A stretch of 64,000 bases of DNA from Halobacterium sp. R2-5 (GTDB lineage: Archaea > Halobacteriota > Halobacteria > Halobacteriales > Halobacteriaceae), in the NCBI RefSeq assembly GCF_011734195.1, contig NZ_JAANTH010000003.1:62001-126000 (forward strand), written 5' to 3'. The notes beneath the pieces are model-generated. The model did no database searches and had not been told where the DNA came from. It saw only the letters and a program-made list of their open reading frames with translations. Positions 1 to 8,871 of the stretch are shown here, piece by piece. The translations under genes were made by a program, and so were the position numbers. Every line of letters starts with the position of its first letter. Position 1 is the stretch's first letter.

Positions 1-27
1 GACTCCCCTTCAGACGGGACTAGTCGT

Positions 28-1002
28 ATGGAAATCGTCGTTCTCAGTACGGGCGGCACAATCGCGAGCACGTCCGGCGAAGACGGGGCGACACCAGCGA
101 AATCGGGGGAGCAACTCGTTTCAGCCGTTCCCGAAGTCACGGGGTACGCGAACGTCACCGTCAAACAGGTCGAACGAACGCTGAGCTTCGAGATGGACGT
201 CACGACGCTCGAATCTATCGCCGAACGAGTGGCAGATCTCGACGACGACCCGGAAGTGGACGCAGTGGTGCTCACGCACGGTACAGACACGCTCGAAGAG
301 ACCGCCTTCTATCTCGACGCCGCTGTCGCGCCGGGGACGCCGGTGTTCCTGACCGGAGCGCAGCGCCGACCGGACGAGCTGAGTCCCGACGGTCCCGCGA
401 ACCTCCGCACGGCGTTTCGGGCTGCACGCGAGTTCGCTGACCGGGACTGCGGCGGCGTGTTCGTCGCCTTCAACGAGGAAATCCACGCAGCCCGCTACGT
501 GACGAAAGCGCACACGTCGAAGCTCGAGGCGTTCGGATCGCCCGGTGCGGGCCCCGTTGGGACCGTCGAACGCGACACCGTCCGCGTCATCAGGGAGCCG
601 ACGAGCGAAACGCCAACGGTCCCCGCGAGGTCCCTCGCAGCAGATGTCTACGTGGTGCAGAGCGGCACCGCGGTCAGCGCCGACCTGCTGGACGCCGCAC
701 TGCAGCGAGACGCCGACGGCGTAGTCATCGAGGGAACTGGATTGGGGAACGTCACGGCGAGCCTCGGCGACACTATCGCGGACGCCACCGAGCACGTACC
801 CGTGGTTGTCACCTCACGCTGTTTCGACGGGTCTGTTGCACCAGTATACGGCGGCGACGGCGGCGGCGAGACGCTCCGCCGGCACGGCGCTATCTTCGCG
901 TCGAATCTGCCCGCACACAAGGCACGACTCGCTCTACAGCTGGCGCTATCGGCGTACGACGACCACGGGGAAATCCGGGAGTTATTCGCGGCGTTCGGCT
1001 AG
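28..1002 (+). CDS. ansA: L-asparaginase (type I/II family)
   Basis: Hydrolyses L-asparagine to aspartate and ammonia, probably in the cytoplasm because no signal peptide is present. The N-terminus begins at once with the family signature STGGTIAST (residues 7-15), which contains the nucleophilic threonine. The second catalytic motif, THGTDTLEETAF, lies near residue 83. At 324 aa it has the normal length of a stand-alone asparaginase. GatD, the amidotransferase relative, normally has an extra N-terminal domain that is absent here. The TAG stop overlaps the TAG stop of the convergent deacetylase gene, so the two genes end on top of each other. Ordinary chromosomal gene; identification is firm, substrate specificity is inferred from the family. 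Confidence 0.9.
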   Translation: MEIVVLSTGGTIASTSGEDGATPAKSGEQLVSAVPEVTGYANVTVKQVERTLSFEMDVTTLESIAERVADLDDDPEVDAVVLTHGTDTLEETAFYLDAAVAPGTPVFLTGAQRRPDELSPDGPANLRTAFRAAREFADRDCGGVFVAFNEEIHAARYVTKAHTSKLEAFGSPGAGPVGTVERDTVRVIREPTSETPTVPARSLAADVYVVQSGTAVSADLLDAALQRDADGVVIEGTGLGNVTASLGDTIADATEHVPVVVTSRCFDGSVAPVYGGDGGGETLRRHGAIFASNLPAHKARLALQLALSAYDDHGEIRELFAAFG

Positions 1003-1898
1003 ACGTAGTCGGTTTCGCTCTCGTAGACCGAGGGGTCGTCGTTGTACTTCCGTGCGATAGTTTCGAGGGTCTGGAACTCCGCGCCGTCCTTGCTCTTGAC
1101 GTACTGGATGAACTCCTCGAAGAGGGGAATCATGTGCGGGAGGCCGTGGAGGTCCGGGTGGATGGTGAACGTGTAGACGCCCGCGCCGCGGCGGTCGTAG
1201 AGGAAGTCGAACTGGCGCTTGTAGTACTGCTCGTACATCATTTCGGGGTCCTTGTACCCGGCGTGGTAGTTCGGCTGCTTGATGAACAGCATCGGCGGGA
1301 TATCGTCGCGGTACCAGCTGATGGGGATCTCCACGATGTCCGTCTCTTCGCCCTCCCGATACGGTTCCATCCACGTCTCGGCGGCCTCCTCGTATTGGAT
1401 TTTCTCCCACTCGTCGCCTGTCCGCATCCAGTGTGGCTCGAACTCGCTCTCCATCAGGCTGCTGTCGTAGAGGAAGCCGTACTCCTCGACCAAGTCCGGC
1501 GTGTTCTCGCTGAACTCCCACCAGCTAGCCCGGTGGCCGACGGGCTCGGAGCCGGTGACGTCCTCCACGAGGTCGATGGACGCCTCCATGATGGTCTTCT
1601 CCTGTTCGCGGGAGAGGTCCGTCGGGTTCTCGTGGGAGTAGCCGTGGATGCCGATTTCGTGGCCAGCGGCCGCGACGGCCTCGATCTCGTCGCGGAACGT
1701 CTCGATGGTGTGGCCGGGAACGTACCACGAGCTCGTGACGTCCTGGTCTTCGAGTAACTGGAGGAGCCGCGGGATTCCCTCCTTGCCCGCCGACAGCCCA
1801 CGGGAGAGGTCCGCGGGCGAGTCCTCGCCGCCGTACGACCCGAGCCATCCCGCGACGCAGTCCGCGTCGATACCGATCGCTACGTCGATGTCGCCCAT
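999..1898 (-). CDS. Polysaccharide deacetylase (NodB-fold) family protein
   Basis: A NodB-fold carbohydrate esterase or peptidoglycan-deacetylase-like hydrolase of about 299 aa. GIDADCVAGW near the start carries the metal-binding Asp pair, GHEIGIHGYSHEN has the H-x3-H metal ligands, and a later FTIHPDLHG supplies a further His motif. I chose the ATG at 1898 (MGDIDVAIGID) because upstream codons in the open frame are Cys/Arg-rich and unlike the family. The long FIKQPNYHAGYKDP region and overall length resemble the PuuE/allantoinase-like branch, so the substrate may be a small amide and not a polysaccharide. No signal peptide. Stops overlap with the asparaginase gene. Confidence 0.8.
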   Translation of the reverse strand: MGDIDVAIGIDADCVAGWLGSYGGEDSPADLSRGLSAGKEGIPRLLQLLEDQDVTSSWYVPGHTIETFRDEIEAVAAAGHEIGIHGYSHENPTDLSREQEKTIMEASIDLVEDVTGSEPVGHRASWWEFSENTPDLVEEYGFLYDSSLMESEFEPHWMRTGDEWEKIQYEEAAETWMEPYREGEETDIVEIPISWYRDDIPPMLFIKQPNYHAGYKDPEMMYEQYYKRQFDFLYDRRGAGVYTFTIHPDLHGLPHMIPLFEEFIQYVKSKDGAEFQTLETIARKYNDDPSVYESETDYV

Positions 1899-2106
1899 TG
1901 ATAACACCTGACACAGCGAACAGCTTCCGGGCGGAAGATTCTGCTGCTGGCGGGTGCAGACACGTCTTTGACGGCTCGGCGCCGGCGCGTGGAAGATAGC
2001 AGTCGACGTGAGACGAGTGGCGCGCTTGATGAGTGCCACAGGGATTCACCCGACGAGACCGGAACACCACGCGGGTAGCTAGTGTTTCCCGTGATTAGCC
2101 ATGTCG

Positions 2107-2439
2107 TCACAGGTCGCAAGTAGTATCGATGTCGGCGACGACGCCGCGGTCGTCGGATTCGATGAGTGCGCTGCCTTCGCTGTTCACCAGTACGGGGCGA
2201 CCGCCGACGTCGCCGGCCACGTTACGCAACGCGTCGAAGTGCTCGTGGTCGAGGCGGACCGGGTTGCCGCGTTCCCCGTCGTAGGCGGCCGCGAGCGCGA
2301 TGCCGAACCCTGCTCGGTACGCGTCGACGAGTCGATCAACAGTCGCGGCGTCGAGGAGCGTCCGCATCGCCAGCCTGACGAGCGTGTAGTGGAGCCGTCG
2401 CCAACGCCCCCAGTAGCTGTTCCGCCACACCATTGCCAT
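2107..2439 (-). pseudogene. C-terminal remnant of a MocA/MobA-like nucleotidyltransferase
   Basis: The frame encodes the end of a molybdenum-cofactor-type NTP transferase: a GNPVRLDHEHFDALR stretch, a GDVGGRPVL stretch and a terminal VVADIDTTCDL, all typical of the MocA/CoxM-like branch. The N-terminal nucleotide-binding half (GxGxSxRxG) is missing. The first 25 residues are Trp/Arg-rich and do not fit the family. The frame ends upstream exactly where an IS-end-like sequence begins (about 2433-2460). I read this as a gene cut by a mobile element or island boundary; the 5' half is not in the window. Confidence 0.6.
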
Positions 2440-2462
2440 CCTCCCCGCCCTGAAGGACGAAC
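2433..2462. mobile_element. IS200/IS605-like terminal sequence (relic)
   Basis: The bases around 2438-2457 (catcctccccgccctgaagg) look like the conserved subterminal sequence that many haloarchaeal IS200/IS605/IS1341-type elements carry at one end. No transposase is attached here. It sits exactly at the broken end of the MocA-like remnant and opens the accessory segment that closes with a TnpB relic near 8.9-9.3 kb. Recognition is from memory of the motif style, not from alignment. Confidence 0.4.
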
Positions 2463-2498
2463 TTTGATAACAGCTCCACGCCGACGGCTACCCAACCT

Positions 2499-3218
2499 GT
2501 GACCGACGCTGCGCCACCGTTCCGTATCCAGCTTCGGAAAGTCGACCGCGACGAATTCACTGCCTATCGCTGGGGCGAGCTCAAGGATGGTGAAATCGTC
2601 AAGCGATACGACCGGGGAGAAGACCATTTCGGCCCGTTTGAGGATATCGTCGAGCACTCGAAGGAGCTGTTCGCTGATCAGGCAGATCCAGCCGACCCGA
2701 TACCCTGGCTGCGGCTGTGGCACAACTACGGTAGCCAAGCCCACCACCCACGCGCGGACGTCGTCCACCCGTACTTGGACCGGCATCTCTGGGGTGAAAC
2801 CGGCATCGTCCTGACCGGAACGCTGCACGGGCTCGTCGCCCCGAGCTCGTACGTCGAGACCGTTGACGCCCTCCACATTGGCGCGTACGGCGAACCAACA
2901 ACGGACACTCCACTCACCGTCCGCTATCGCATCGGTGACCTCGATGGCCACGATCTCCGCAACGAATCCGCAATCGCGGAGGTCGTCCACCCGACCGTCC
3001 GCAACATCGTCCAGGAGACGCTCGAGACGTACCACGGACTCTACGTCGAGGATTACGTCGATTTCGACCGGTTTGTCGTCGTCGCTATGTACGAGAATCT
3101 GCCGCACTGCCGTGTCGAGCTCACCTACGAAACCGCCCGTAGGCATGACTGGGCGGCCATCGAACCGGAGCAGATTCCGGAACTCGCCGACCAGTACTAC
3201 AACACCAGCGCCAACTAG
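2499..3218 (+). CDS. Hypothetical protein
   Basis: 239 aa, acidic and soluble, with no signal peptide or membrane segment. The start is a GTG at 2499 (MTDAAPPFRIQLRKVDRDEF); no in-frame ATG lies close upstream. It is rich in aromatic residues and His (for example a RLWHNYGSQAHHPRADVVHPY segment) but shows no motif I recognise. Composition is normal haloarchaeal, so it is probably a real gene. It opens the accessory segment and is followed by another orphan on the same strand. Function unknown. Confidence 0.6.
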   Translation: MTDAAPPFRIQLRKVDRDEFTAYRWGELKDGEIVKRYDRGEDHFGPFEDIVEHSKELFADQADPADPIPWLRLWHNYGSQAHHPRADVVHPYLDRHLWGETGIVLTGTLHGLVAPSSYVETVDALHIGAYGEPTTDTPLTVRYRIGDLDGHDLRNESAIAEVVHPTVRNIVQETLETYHGLYVEDYVDFDRFVVVAMYENLPHCRVELTYETARRHDWAAIEPEQIPELADQYYNTSAN

Positions 3219-3380
3219 ACTCGGTCACCGGACGCTACTACAGCGCCTCACGTCCGCCCCCAAGTGCTAAAGAGCGGACGAGCAGCGACGTTCTGTCCAG
3301 GAGCTCGTGTCATCTGGTTCTGTCACCGCCTTCCGGGTAGTCGAAACGGGTATTGTGGTTCCCCGAGATGGGTGGCGGTA

Positions 3381-3998
3381 ATGGCCAGGATCCCGCTGCC
3401 GGACTCCGCGAACGAGAACGAGTGGGTGCGGTCGGTCGCCCACGCGATGGATGTCGACGAGCAGTCGCTTCGTGCGACCGTGAGCGCGTATCACGACGCG
3501 TTCCAGCCACTGGATTCCGAGAAGCAGGCCGCATTGAAGAACGTCGTCACAGACGCCTACTACAAGACGAGCGAGACCCCCTACGATAACGCCCCCGAAG
3601 GCCACGTCCAGGTGCAGTTCCCGATTGACGGCGAGCTGGGACCGCACTACGAATACTACTGTCACAACCCCGCCCATCCAGCCCCATCCCATCTCACCAC
3701 CACGAACGGCCGCAACTGGACGTACGTCACCCACACTGTCACTCACGTCACGGACCACCTCCGAACGGTCATGCGGGACATTGACCATGTCCAAACACCC
3801 GAGCCACACACATCGCTTGACTCGGAGTTCAACGACGACGAAATCACCATCGCACGTGTCGTTCCCGGTCCTGATTTCCGCACCACCAAACGCATCCTCA
3901 CCGACGGCTACGAACTCGACTTCCCTGACATCTACGATGCCGGGGGAGTCTTCCACAGCGAATGGCATGACACCCGACTCTACTGGAACGAACAGTAA
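3381..3998 (+). CDS. Hypothetical protein
   Basis: About 205 aa from the ATG at 3381 (MARIPLPDSANENEW). The longer open frame starting at 3264 adds a Cys/Arg-rich leader that does not look coding. The protein is acidic, His- and Tyr-rich, with no predicted membrane segment and no recognised domain. It lies about 160 bp after the previous orphan on the same strand. The C-terminus (HSEWHDTRLYWNEQ) is aromatic. Function unknown; likely accessory. Confidence 0.55.
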   Translation: MARIPLPDSANENEWVRSVAHAMDVDEQSLRATVSAYHDAFQPLDSEKQAALKNVVTDAYYKTSETPYDNAPEGHVQVQFPIDGELGPHYEYYCHNPAHPAPSHLTTTNGRNWTYVTHTVTHVTDHLRTVMRDIDHVQTPEPHTSLDSEFNDDEITIARVVPGPDFRTTKRILTDGYELDFPDIYDAGGVFHSEWHDTRLYWNEQ

Positions 3999-4108
3999 CG
4001 ACACGCCCCTGCGGAACGCAATTGTAGATTGTTCCGCGTGCTGGCCGAAACCAGGCTCCTTGCCGCCTACGGCGTGACCACCGCGCGACAGGCCAGACGC
4101 GCGTCACT

Positions 4109-4885
4109 TCATTCTGCGAAGTACCGGTTACAGAGTTTCGCTCGGGTGATCCAGGCACCACTATCGCTTGCTGTCAGCCGCGTCTGTAGCAAGGACTGCA
4201 ACTCGTCAGCGAGCATGACGGCGACCTCACGCGGAGTGAACTGGTCCGGGTCCAGTAAATCAGCCGTGATTGACGAGTCCAGCCGCTCTAGCTGGTCCCA
4301 GAGGTCCATGACCGCCGATTCAGACGGGGAGTTGTCCGCCACCGACTGTGCGTCCTCGTAGATGGATTGGAGGCATTGATAGCGATCTTGCAGGGAACCA
4401 CAGGACTCCCGCGTGAGTTCGACACCCCCTGGCTGCGCCACATTGAACGCGTGAATCGGATGGCCGTCGAGGCGGTGGTACTCGCGGAACTCCTCGAGGC
4501 TACTGCAGTCGTAGGCATCCCGGCGCGTGATCCAGCCGCCGAACCGATACCGCCGCCAGCACTTCACCCCCGCGATGTACACCGGATTTTCGCCATGATC
4601 CGGCTCAAGATGAATGACGCTATCATCCGTTTCTGGCCGTTCGCTCGGCGGATACCCCTCCCACGGTTCTGAGCCCTCTTCGTTCACTGCGAGCGCGTCA
4701 CACTCCTTACACACCGGGTTCGCATACCGGACCGGCAGCCCAATCGCGTCACTCTGCGGCGTCCCACAAATCGCACATCGAGCCTCTCTATCGGGTTCCG
4801 TCGAGTGATCGCCCGCGATAACAACGTCACGGGGGGCAACTGTGCTTTCGACGAGCCGTTCCGTGTTGAGATTCTCAAAACTCAT
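4109..4885 (-). CDS. Hypothetical zinc-ribbon protein
   Basis: 258 aa. Residues near 37-63 hold two CxxC knuckles (CAICG and CKECD), about 20 residues apart, a probable zinc ribbon of the treble-clef or HNH-like kind. The remainder is acidic with a WRRYRFGGWITRRDAYDC patch that could contact nucleic acid. There is no signal peptide. It is divergent from the cyclase cassette that starts at 5103, with a 217-bp gap between the two genes. I do not recognise the family; a role in nucleic-acid binding is only suggested by the zinc knuckles. Confidence 0.55.
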   Translation of the reverse strand: MSFENLNTERLVESTVAPRDVVIAGDHSTEPDREARCAICGTPQSDAIGLPVRYANPVCKECDALAVNEEGSEPWEGYPPSERPETDDSVIHLEPDHGENPVYIAGVKCWRRYRFGGWITRRDAYDCSSLEEFREYHRLDGHPIHAFNVAQPGGVELTRESCGSLQDRYQCLQSIYEDAQSVADNSPSESAVMDLWDQLERLDSSITADLLDPDQFTPREVAVMLADELQSLLQTRLTASDSGAWITRAKLCNRYFAE

Positions 4886-5072
4886 GCTCGCTGAGATGGT
4901 TGTTCGCTTCCGATTGTCGCCCTCTTTGTAATTCTACTTGTGCCCAGACGACACGGACCCAGAGAATGCCTGCGTTTCCAGTCTATCAGGTAGCCGTATG
5001 CTGAATCGTTGCTGACCACCCGGCTGGTTCTCTCGGCACCCAAACTCAGGTACTGGCATTTTCTCGGCGGGA

Positions 5073-5078
5073 TTTATT
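5073..5078 (+). promoter_or_regulatory. TATA-like box for the cyclase-cassette effector gene
   Basis: A tttatt element sits about 28 nt before the ATG at 5103, the usual spacing for a leaderless haloarchaeal transcript. It would drive the 3-TM protein and the overlapping phosphoesterase gene together. Confidence 0.4.
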
Positions 5079-5102
5079 GGGGTGTGATCACCAGCCGTTC
5101 GT

Positions 5103-5723
5103 ATGGCGGCCGACGACAAGTTGGTGGACATTGCCGAGGACGAAATCGGGGATACGTTCAACTCCATCACGGACCTCGATAACATCAGCGACACAACCGT
5201 CCTGGCAATCACGTTCCTCCTCAGCGCACAGGTCTCACTCTCCACACTCGTTCTCCAATCAACCGCCCTCGTGACCGGGCCGACCCGAAGCATCTTCATC
5301 GTCCTGGGGGTGACCACGATGGGCTTGATCTTCATGAGCATCAACGCGATCGTCAAATCGCTCCTCCCCGTTGGCTACTATTCGGAGGGTGTAGCCGAAC
5401 CATTGCTTGCGGATGCTTGGTCGCCGTGGGCTGGCGACTCCGCACCCCAGTTTGAAACCCTCAACGACCGTCTCAACTCGCAACCCGACGACGAGACGCA
5501 ACCGACATACCAGAATTTCGCCGCTGAGTTCGTCGACGACTATGGGAGTGAAGACTCTGTCGACGACTACAGCGACTACCAGTTCGCAAAACTCTACCAC
5601 TACAAGCAAGTCGGAAAACGGAAAGCCCACTACTCGGGGACTGGGTTAGCCTGGCTGCGATTAGCAATCCTCGGATTCGTCCTACAGTTCGGCATTGCGT
5701 TCGTCACCCTCCTCATCCCATGA
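5103..5723 (+). CDS. 3-TM membrane protein, candidate Pycsar-type (PycTM-like) effector
   Basis: 206 aa. Hydrophobic segments lie at about residues 32-54 (TVLAITFLLSAQVSLSTLVL), 63-86 (SIFIVLGVTTMGLIFMSINA) and 182-204, with a 95-residue acidic soluble stretch between TM2 and TM3. Two N-terminal helices, a cytosolic linker and a C-terminal helix is the layout of DUF5706/PycTM effectors that respond to a cyclic nucleotide. The gene overlaps the downstream phosphoesterase by ATGA, and a class III cyclase lies beyond it on the opposite strand. Family membership is inferred from topology and context; I see no diagnostic motif. Alternatively it is an unrelated membrane partner of the phosphoesterase. 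Confidence 0.55.
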   Translation: MAADDKLVDIAEDEIGDTFNSITDLDNISDTTVLAITFLLSAQVSLSTLVLQSTALVTGPTRSIFIVLGVTTMGLIFMSINAIVKSLLPVGYYSEGVAEPLLADAWSPWAGDSAPQFETLNDRLNSQPDDETQPTYQNFAAEFVDDYGSEDSVDDYSDYQFAKLYHYKQVGKRKAHYSGTGLAWLRLAILGFVLQFGIAFVTLLIP

Positions 5724-6514
5724 CCCGCCTCGCACTCCTCTCGGACATCCACTACCAGGCACGCACCCGAGACCCTCTCATCCCCCGCCTCGAAAGCATC
5801 GTCGAAACATTCAACACTCAAATCTCGCCGGACCAGGTAGTGGTTCTCGGCGACATCATCCACGAAACGACAACAGCGGCAACCGACCGAGAACATGCTG
5901 CGACCGTTCGAGAGACGCTTGCTGGGCTCACCGCCCCAGTCCGGTATCTCCCGGGCAACCACGACACCAAGCACCTCTCGGTGAGAGAGGACTGGCCACG
6001 ACTGTTCGACCACGACGCGTGGACGATCGACACGGATGCCTCACTCGTGTTCCTCGATTCGACAGCACCTCACTTGCAAGGCGGTCAAGGCGAGGTCAGT
6101 ACAGAACAGCGCCAAGCACTACGAGATTCGCTCCCAGCGCTCTCGAATGCCCTCGTCTTCTCCCACCACCCCCTCTACGACGTGGACGTCAGCGAAAACC
6201 GCTGGTTCCAAGATCGACCGATCGAAGCCACCTGCAAGAACTACGACCGTGTCCGAACGCAGTTAGCGGACGCTGGGACCGTTGCGGCGACGTTCAATGG
6301 CCACTTACACGAACCCTGGCACCGCCGACAAGACGGACTGGATCACTTCACCGTCGACGCGTTCAACAACCAGCTTGAACCCTCGTCCTCGTCCGGTTCG
6401 TTTGCGGTCGTCGATCGCAGAGACACACTTCAGGTACGCCTCTACCGTGGCGACGGAACGGTGACCCACTCAGTCAAACGGCAATTGAAACCGAGTCCGA
6501 GCGACGACGGTTAA
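5720..6514 (+). CDS. Calcineurin-like metallophosphoesterase (CpdA/class III phosphodiesterase-like)
   Basis: 264 aa with the complete dinuclear metal set in order: SDIHY (D-x-H), VVLGDIIHE (GD), LPGNHDTKH (GNHD), FSHHPLYDV (H) and FNGHLHEPW (GHxH). This is the CpdA-like class III cyclic-nucleotide phosphodiesterase arrangement. It is cytoplasmic, with no signal peptide. The start codon overlaps the stop of the TM gene (ATGA) and its TAA overlaps the TAA of the convergent cyclase gene. In context its likely job is to destroy the nucleotide made by the cyclase and so hold the membrane effector off. The substrate is inferred; another phosphoester is possible. Confidence 0.75.
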   Translation: MTRLALLSDIHYQARTRDPLIPRLESIVETFNTQISPDQVVVLGDIIHETTTAATDREHAATVRETLAGLTAPVRYLPGNHDTKHLSVREDWPRLFDHDAWTIDTDASLVFLDSTAPHLQGGQGEVSTEQRQALRDSLPALSNALVFSHHPLYDVDVSENRWFQDRPIEATCKNYDRVRTQLADAGTVAATFNGHLHEPWHRRQDGLDHFTVDAFNNQLEPSSSSGSFAVVDRRDTLQVRLYRGDGTVTHSVKRQLKPSPSDDG

Positions 6515-8775
6515 CAGGGTTGTGCCGTCACGAGGAACACAGCCTCCTCGAGATCACTTCCGACCCGTTTGGCGGCCGCCCTGAACTCGGATTTGAACTT
6601 CTGTTCCTCGACTGCATTCGAGAAGCGGTCGAGATACGGCCGTAACCCGGTTGTCGTGAAATCCTGAATACGGGCCCGCACATCGCTATCGATTTCAACT
6701 TGTTCGACGGTCGCGTCCCAGTCCCGGCTGTCGTGTACGTCACGAATCTCCTCGGCGCCGAAGAAGTCAATCGGATGCGTGAACCGCTCAAACAGCGATT
6801 CATACCCCATGATGACCGCTGCTTCCTCAGCGCTCTCCCGCAGTTTCTGATTGAATCCCGGCGGTGTTTGCTGCGTCAGGAGCCGTCCGTCATCTGCCAC
6901 GAGCTCTCGCACCTGATCAAGCACCTCAAGGTACGATTCGCCCGAATACAGCGGCGAATTCAAATACACCACATCGAATGCATCCTCTGGAACCAGCCGT
7001 CCAGGCGACGTCCGCCGGAACTCGACGTGCGGTTCGTCTGATTCGGTGGCCGTCTCGATCGCATCCGGTGACGTATCGACACCAACGAACTCAGCCCCCG
7101 GACACTCACTGGCAATCTCCAACAGGAGATCCCCCTCCTCACAGCCAACCTCAAGCACCCGTGGGGTATCCGTAGCACAGTCACTGATCGCGCGTTCTAC
7201 CGCATCTTTCAGCGGGCGTGACCGCTGGCGTTGCGTTTCCGTAAACGTGTACAACCCCCGATCGCCAGGCGACTCACCTGCTCCCTGCTCGAACCGGTCG
7301 AAACACTCCACAGCTAACCGCTGGACAATCGTCTGATTGTACGGATGCGCGCGGTCACCGTACATCGACGCGAAGAACTCCAACGCCTCTGCGTAAAATC
7401 CCGCGTCAAGGTCTGCGGCCGCTTGATTGAACTGATCAATCTCAACCTGCTCGATATCGTGCTGATTTGGATGGATGAACACGTCCTGGGGTTCGTTCAC
7501 GCCTTGTAACTCCCGGTTCGGAAGGCGATACAGCGGCACCTCCTGCAGCGCGTTCGATGTCTGCTCGTCCACAATCAGGTCCGCATCAAATCGCTTGCAC
7601 AACCCCTCCAGTCGTGCCGCCAGGTTGACGTTCTCCCCGAAGACGGTCCGATCGACATCTGCAATATCGACCCGTCGCAGTTCTCCAGACGCAACGCCGA
7701 ACCCCATCTCCAGTTCAAACGGCGCCTCACTCCGAACCTCGGGCAGATCACTCTCCAGGATATCGACTGCACAGGCAACTGCATTCTGTCGCGGAGTCTC
7801 CCCCGACCAGACCGCCATAATCCCGTCACCGAGTAGTTTGTCGACTTCACCACCGTGTTGCTCCACGACCCGCTGCTCCACGCGCTCGAATAACTCGTTG
7901 ACAACCCCATACGCCCCCTCGTACAACTGCACGATACTCGTAAAATTACGAATATCACCGAACAGTACAGCAGCCTCTTCGAGACGCTCCTCATCCGCCG
8001 CGACAGACACTTCCTCGGAGATCGATTCCCCGGGTGCTGCCGACGGGGGCCCTCGCACCTGCTCCAAGTCAAGAAATTGCCCGGGGGCAACACCGTCGTA
8101 CGTAATCTGACTCTCCCCATCCGGGTCCGGTAACCCCGATAACTCTGGATGCTCTCGCAGCACATCCACGAACGTGTCCCGATGTGCACGCAGCGTCACG
8201 GCAGTCGTATCGAACACATCTGCCGTGTCCCTTTGCGTCGGTTCCACCGCCTCAGCATCGTTAATCCCGATTGCTAAGTAAACGGCTGCTGACGCTGCGC
8301 CATTCGCTGCCACCGCCCCTACTGCAGCCGGATTAACTGCACGGACTGCTCCAAGCAAATTCTCGGCAACCACCTGGGTCCGCTCGGACAGCCCAAGTTC
8401 AGCCTCGGCCCGCTCGACAAGCGCTTCCGGCTGTGTTGGCTGCGTCTCAATTTCGAGTGCCCGTCCGATATGGTTGAATGCCCGTCCAACCGACGAATGA
8501 CTGAACTCCTCGCCGCTATTGCCACCGACATCAACAGGTTCCCAAGCTTCGACCACTTCCGTCATCGTCACCGGCTCGTCGTGCTGCCGACAAGCCACCA
8601 ATAACGCCGCCGCACACACGTTATTCACCCCATGGGCATGTGTACTCACCTCCTTCGCAGCAGTCAGCAAAATCTCTGCCGCGCGCCCCGACGTTTCCAT
8701 CGAAACGTCAAGCTGTTTGTTTGCGGTTGCCATCACCGCGTCCTTCAACTCACGCGCAACGTCTTCGCTAACCAT
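6511..8775 (-). CDS. TFB-like cyclin fold + class III nucleotide cyclase + SAM-methyltransferase fusion
   Basis: 754 aa from the ATG at 8775; an adjacent TTG gives 755. Residues about 1-210 are two helical repeats resembling the cyclin-fold core of TFIIB/TFB, without the zinc ribbon. Residues about 265-415 are a class III cyclase. Metal aspartates are in LFGDIRNFT (D275) and KLLGDGIMAVW (D318). The base-contact Lys is K314, and VFGENVNLAARLEG gives T378, N385 and the transition-state Arg R389 (numbering from the TTG). All catalytic residues are present. Residues 440-500 are TPR-like, and 535-640 are a Rossmann methyltransferase (RVLEVGCEEGD, EFVGVDTS). The K/T pair would fit adenylate cyclase, but the base cannot be fixed from sequence. 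Convergent with the phosphoesterase gene; stops overlap. Confidence 0.8.
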   Translation of the reverse strand: MVSEDVARELKDAVMATANKQLDVSMETSGRAAEILLTAAKEVSTHAHGVNNVCAAALLVACRQHDEPVTMTEVVEAWEPVDVGGNSGEEFSHSSVGRAFNHIGRALEIETQPTQPEALVERAEAELGLSERTQVVAENLLGAVRAVNPAAVGAVAANGAASAAVYLAIGINDAEAVEPTQRDTADVFDTTAVTLRAHRDTFVDVLREHPELSGLPDPDGESQITYDGVAPGQFLDLEQVRGPPSAAPGESISEEVSVAADEERLEEAAVLFGDIRNFTSIVQLYEGAYGVVNELFERVEQRVVEQHGGEVDKLLGDGIMAVWSGETPRQNAVACAVDILESDLPEVRSEAPFELEMGFGVASGELRRVDIADVDRTVFGENVNLAARLEGLCKRFDADLIVDEQTSNALQEVPLYRLPNRELQGVNEPQDVFIHPNQHDIEQVEIDQFNQAAADLDAGFYAEALEFFASMYGDRAHPYNQTIVQRLAVECFDRFEQGAGESPGDRGLYTFTETQRQRSRPLKDAVERAISDCATDTPRVLEVGCEEGDLLLEIASECPGAEFVGVDTSPDAIETATESDEPHVEFRRTSPGRLVPEDAFDVVYLNSPLYSGESYLEVLDQVRELVADDGRLLTQQTPPGFNQKLRESAEEAAVIMGYESLFERFTHPIDFFGAEEIRDVHDSRDWDATVEQVEIDSDVRARIQDFTTTGLRPYLDRFSNAVEEQKFKSEFRAAAKRVGSDLEEAVFLVTAQPC

Positions 8776-8871
8776 CAATTACACTGACACGACACTACTC
8801 CCATATTTGTTACCGTTGCCTGCCACAGTGACCGCGACTCCACGCAACTCACGCACGCAACCCCCAGTTTT

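Noticed and set aside
28-1002. GatD subunit of Glu-tRNA amidotransferase
   Set aside because: The catalytic motif starts at residue 7; GatD has an extra N-terminal domain and is usually near gatE.
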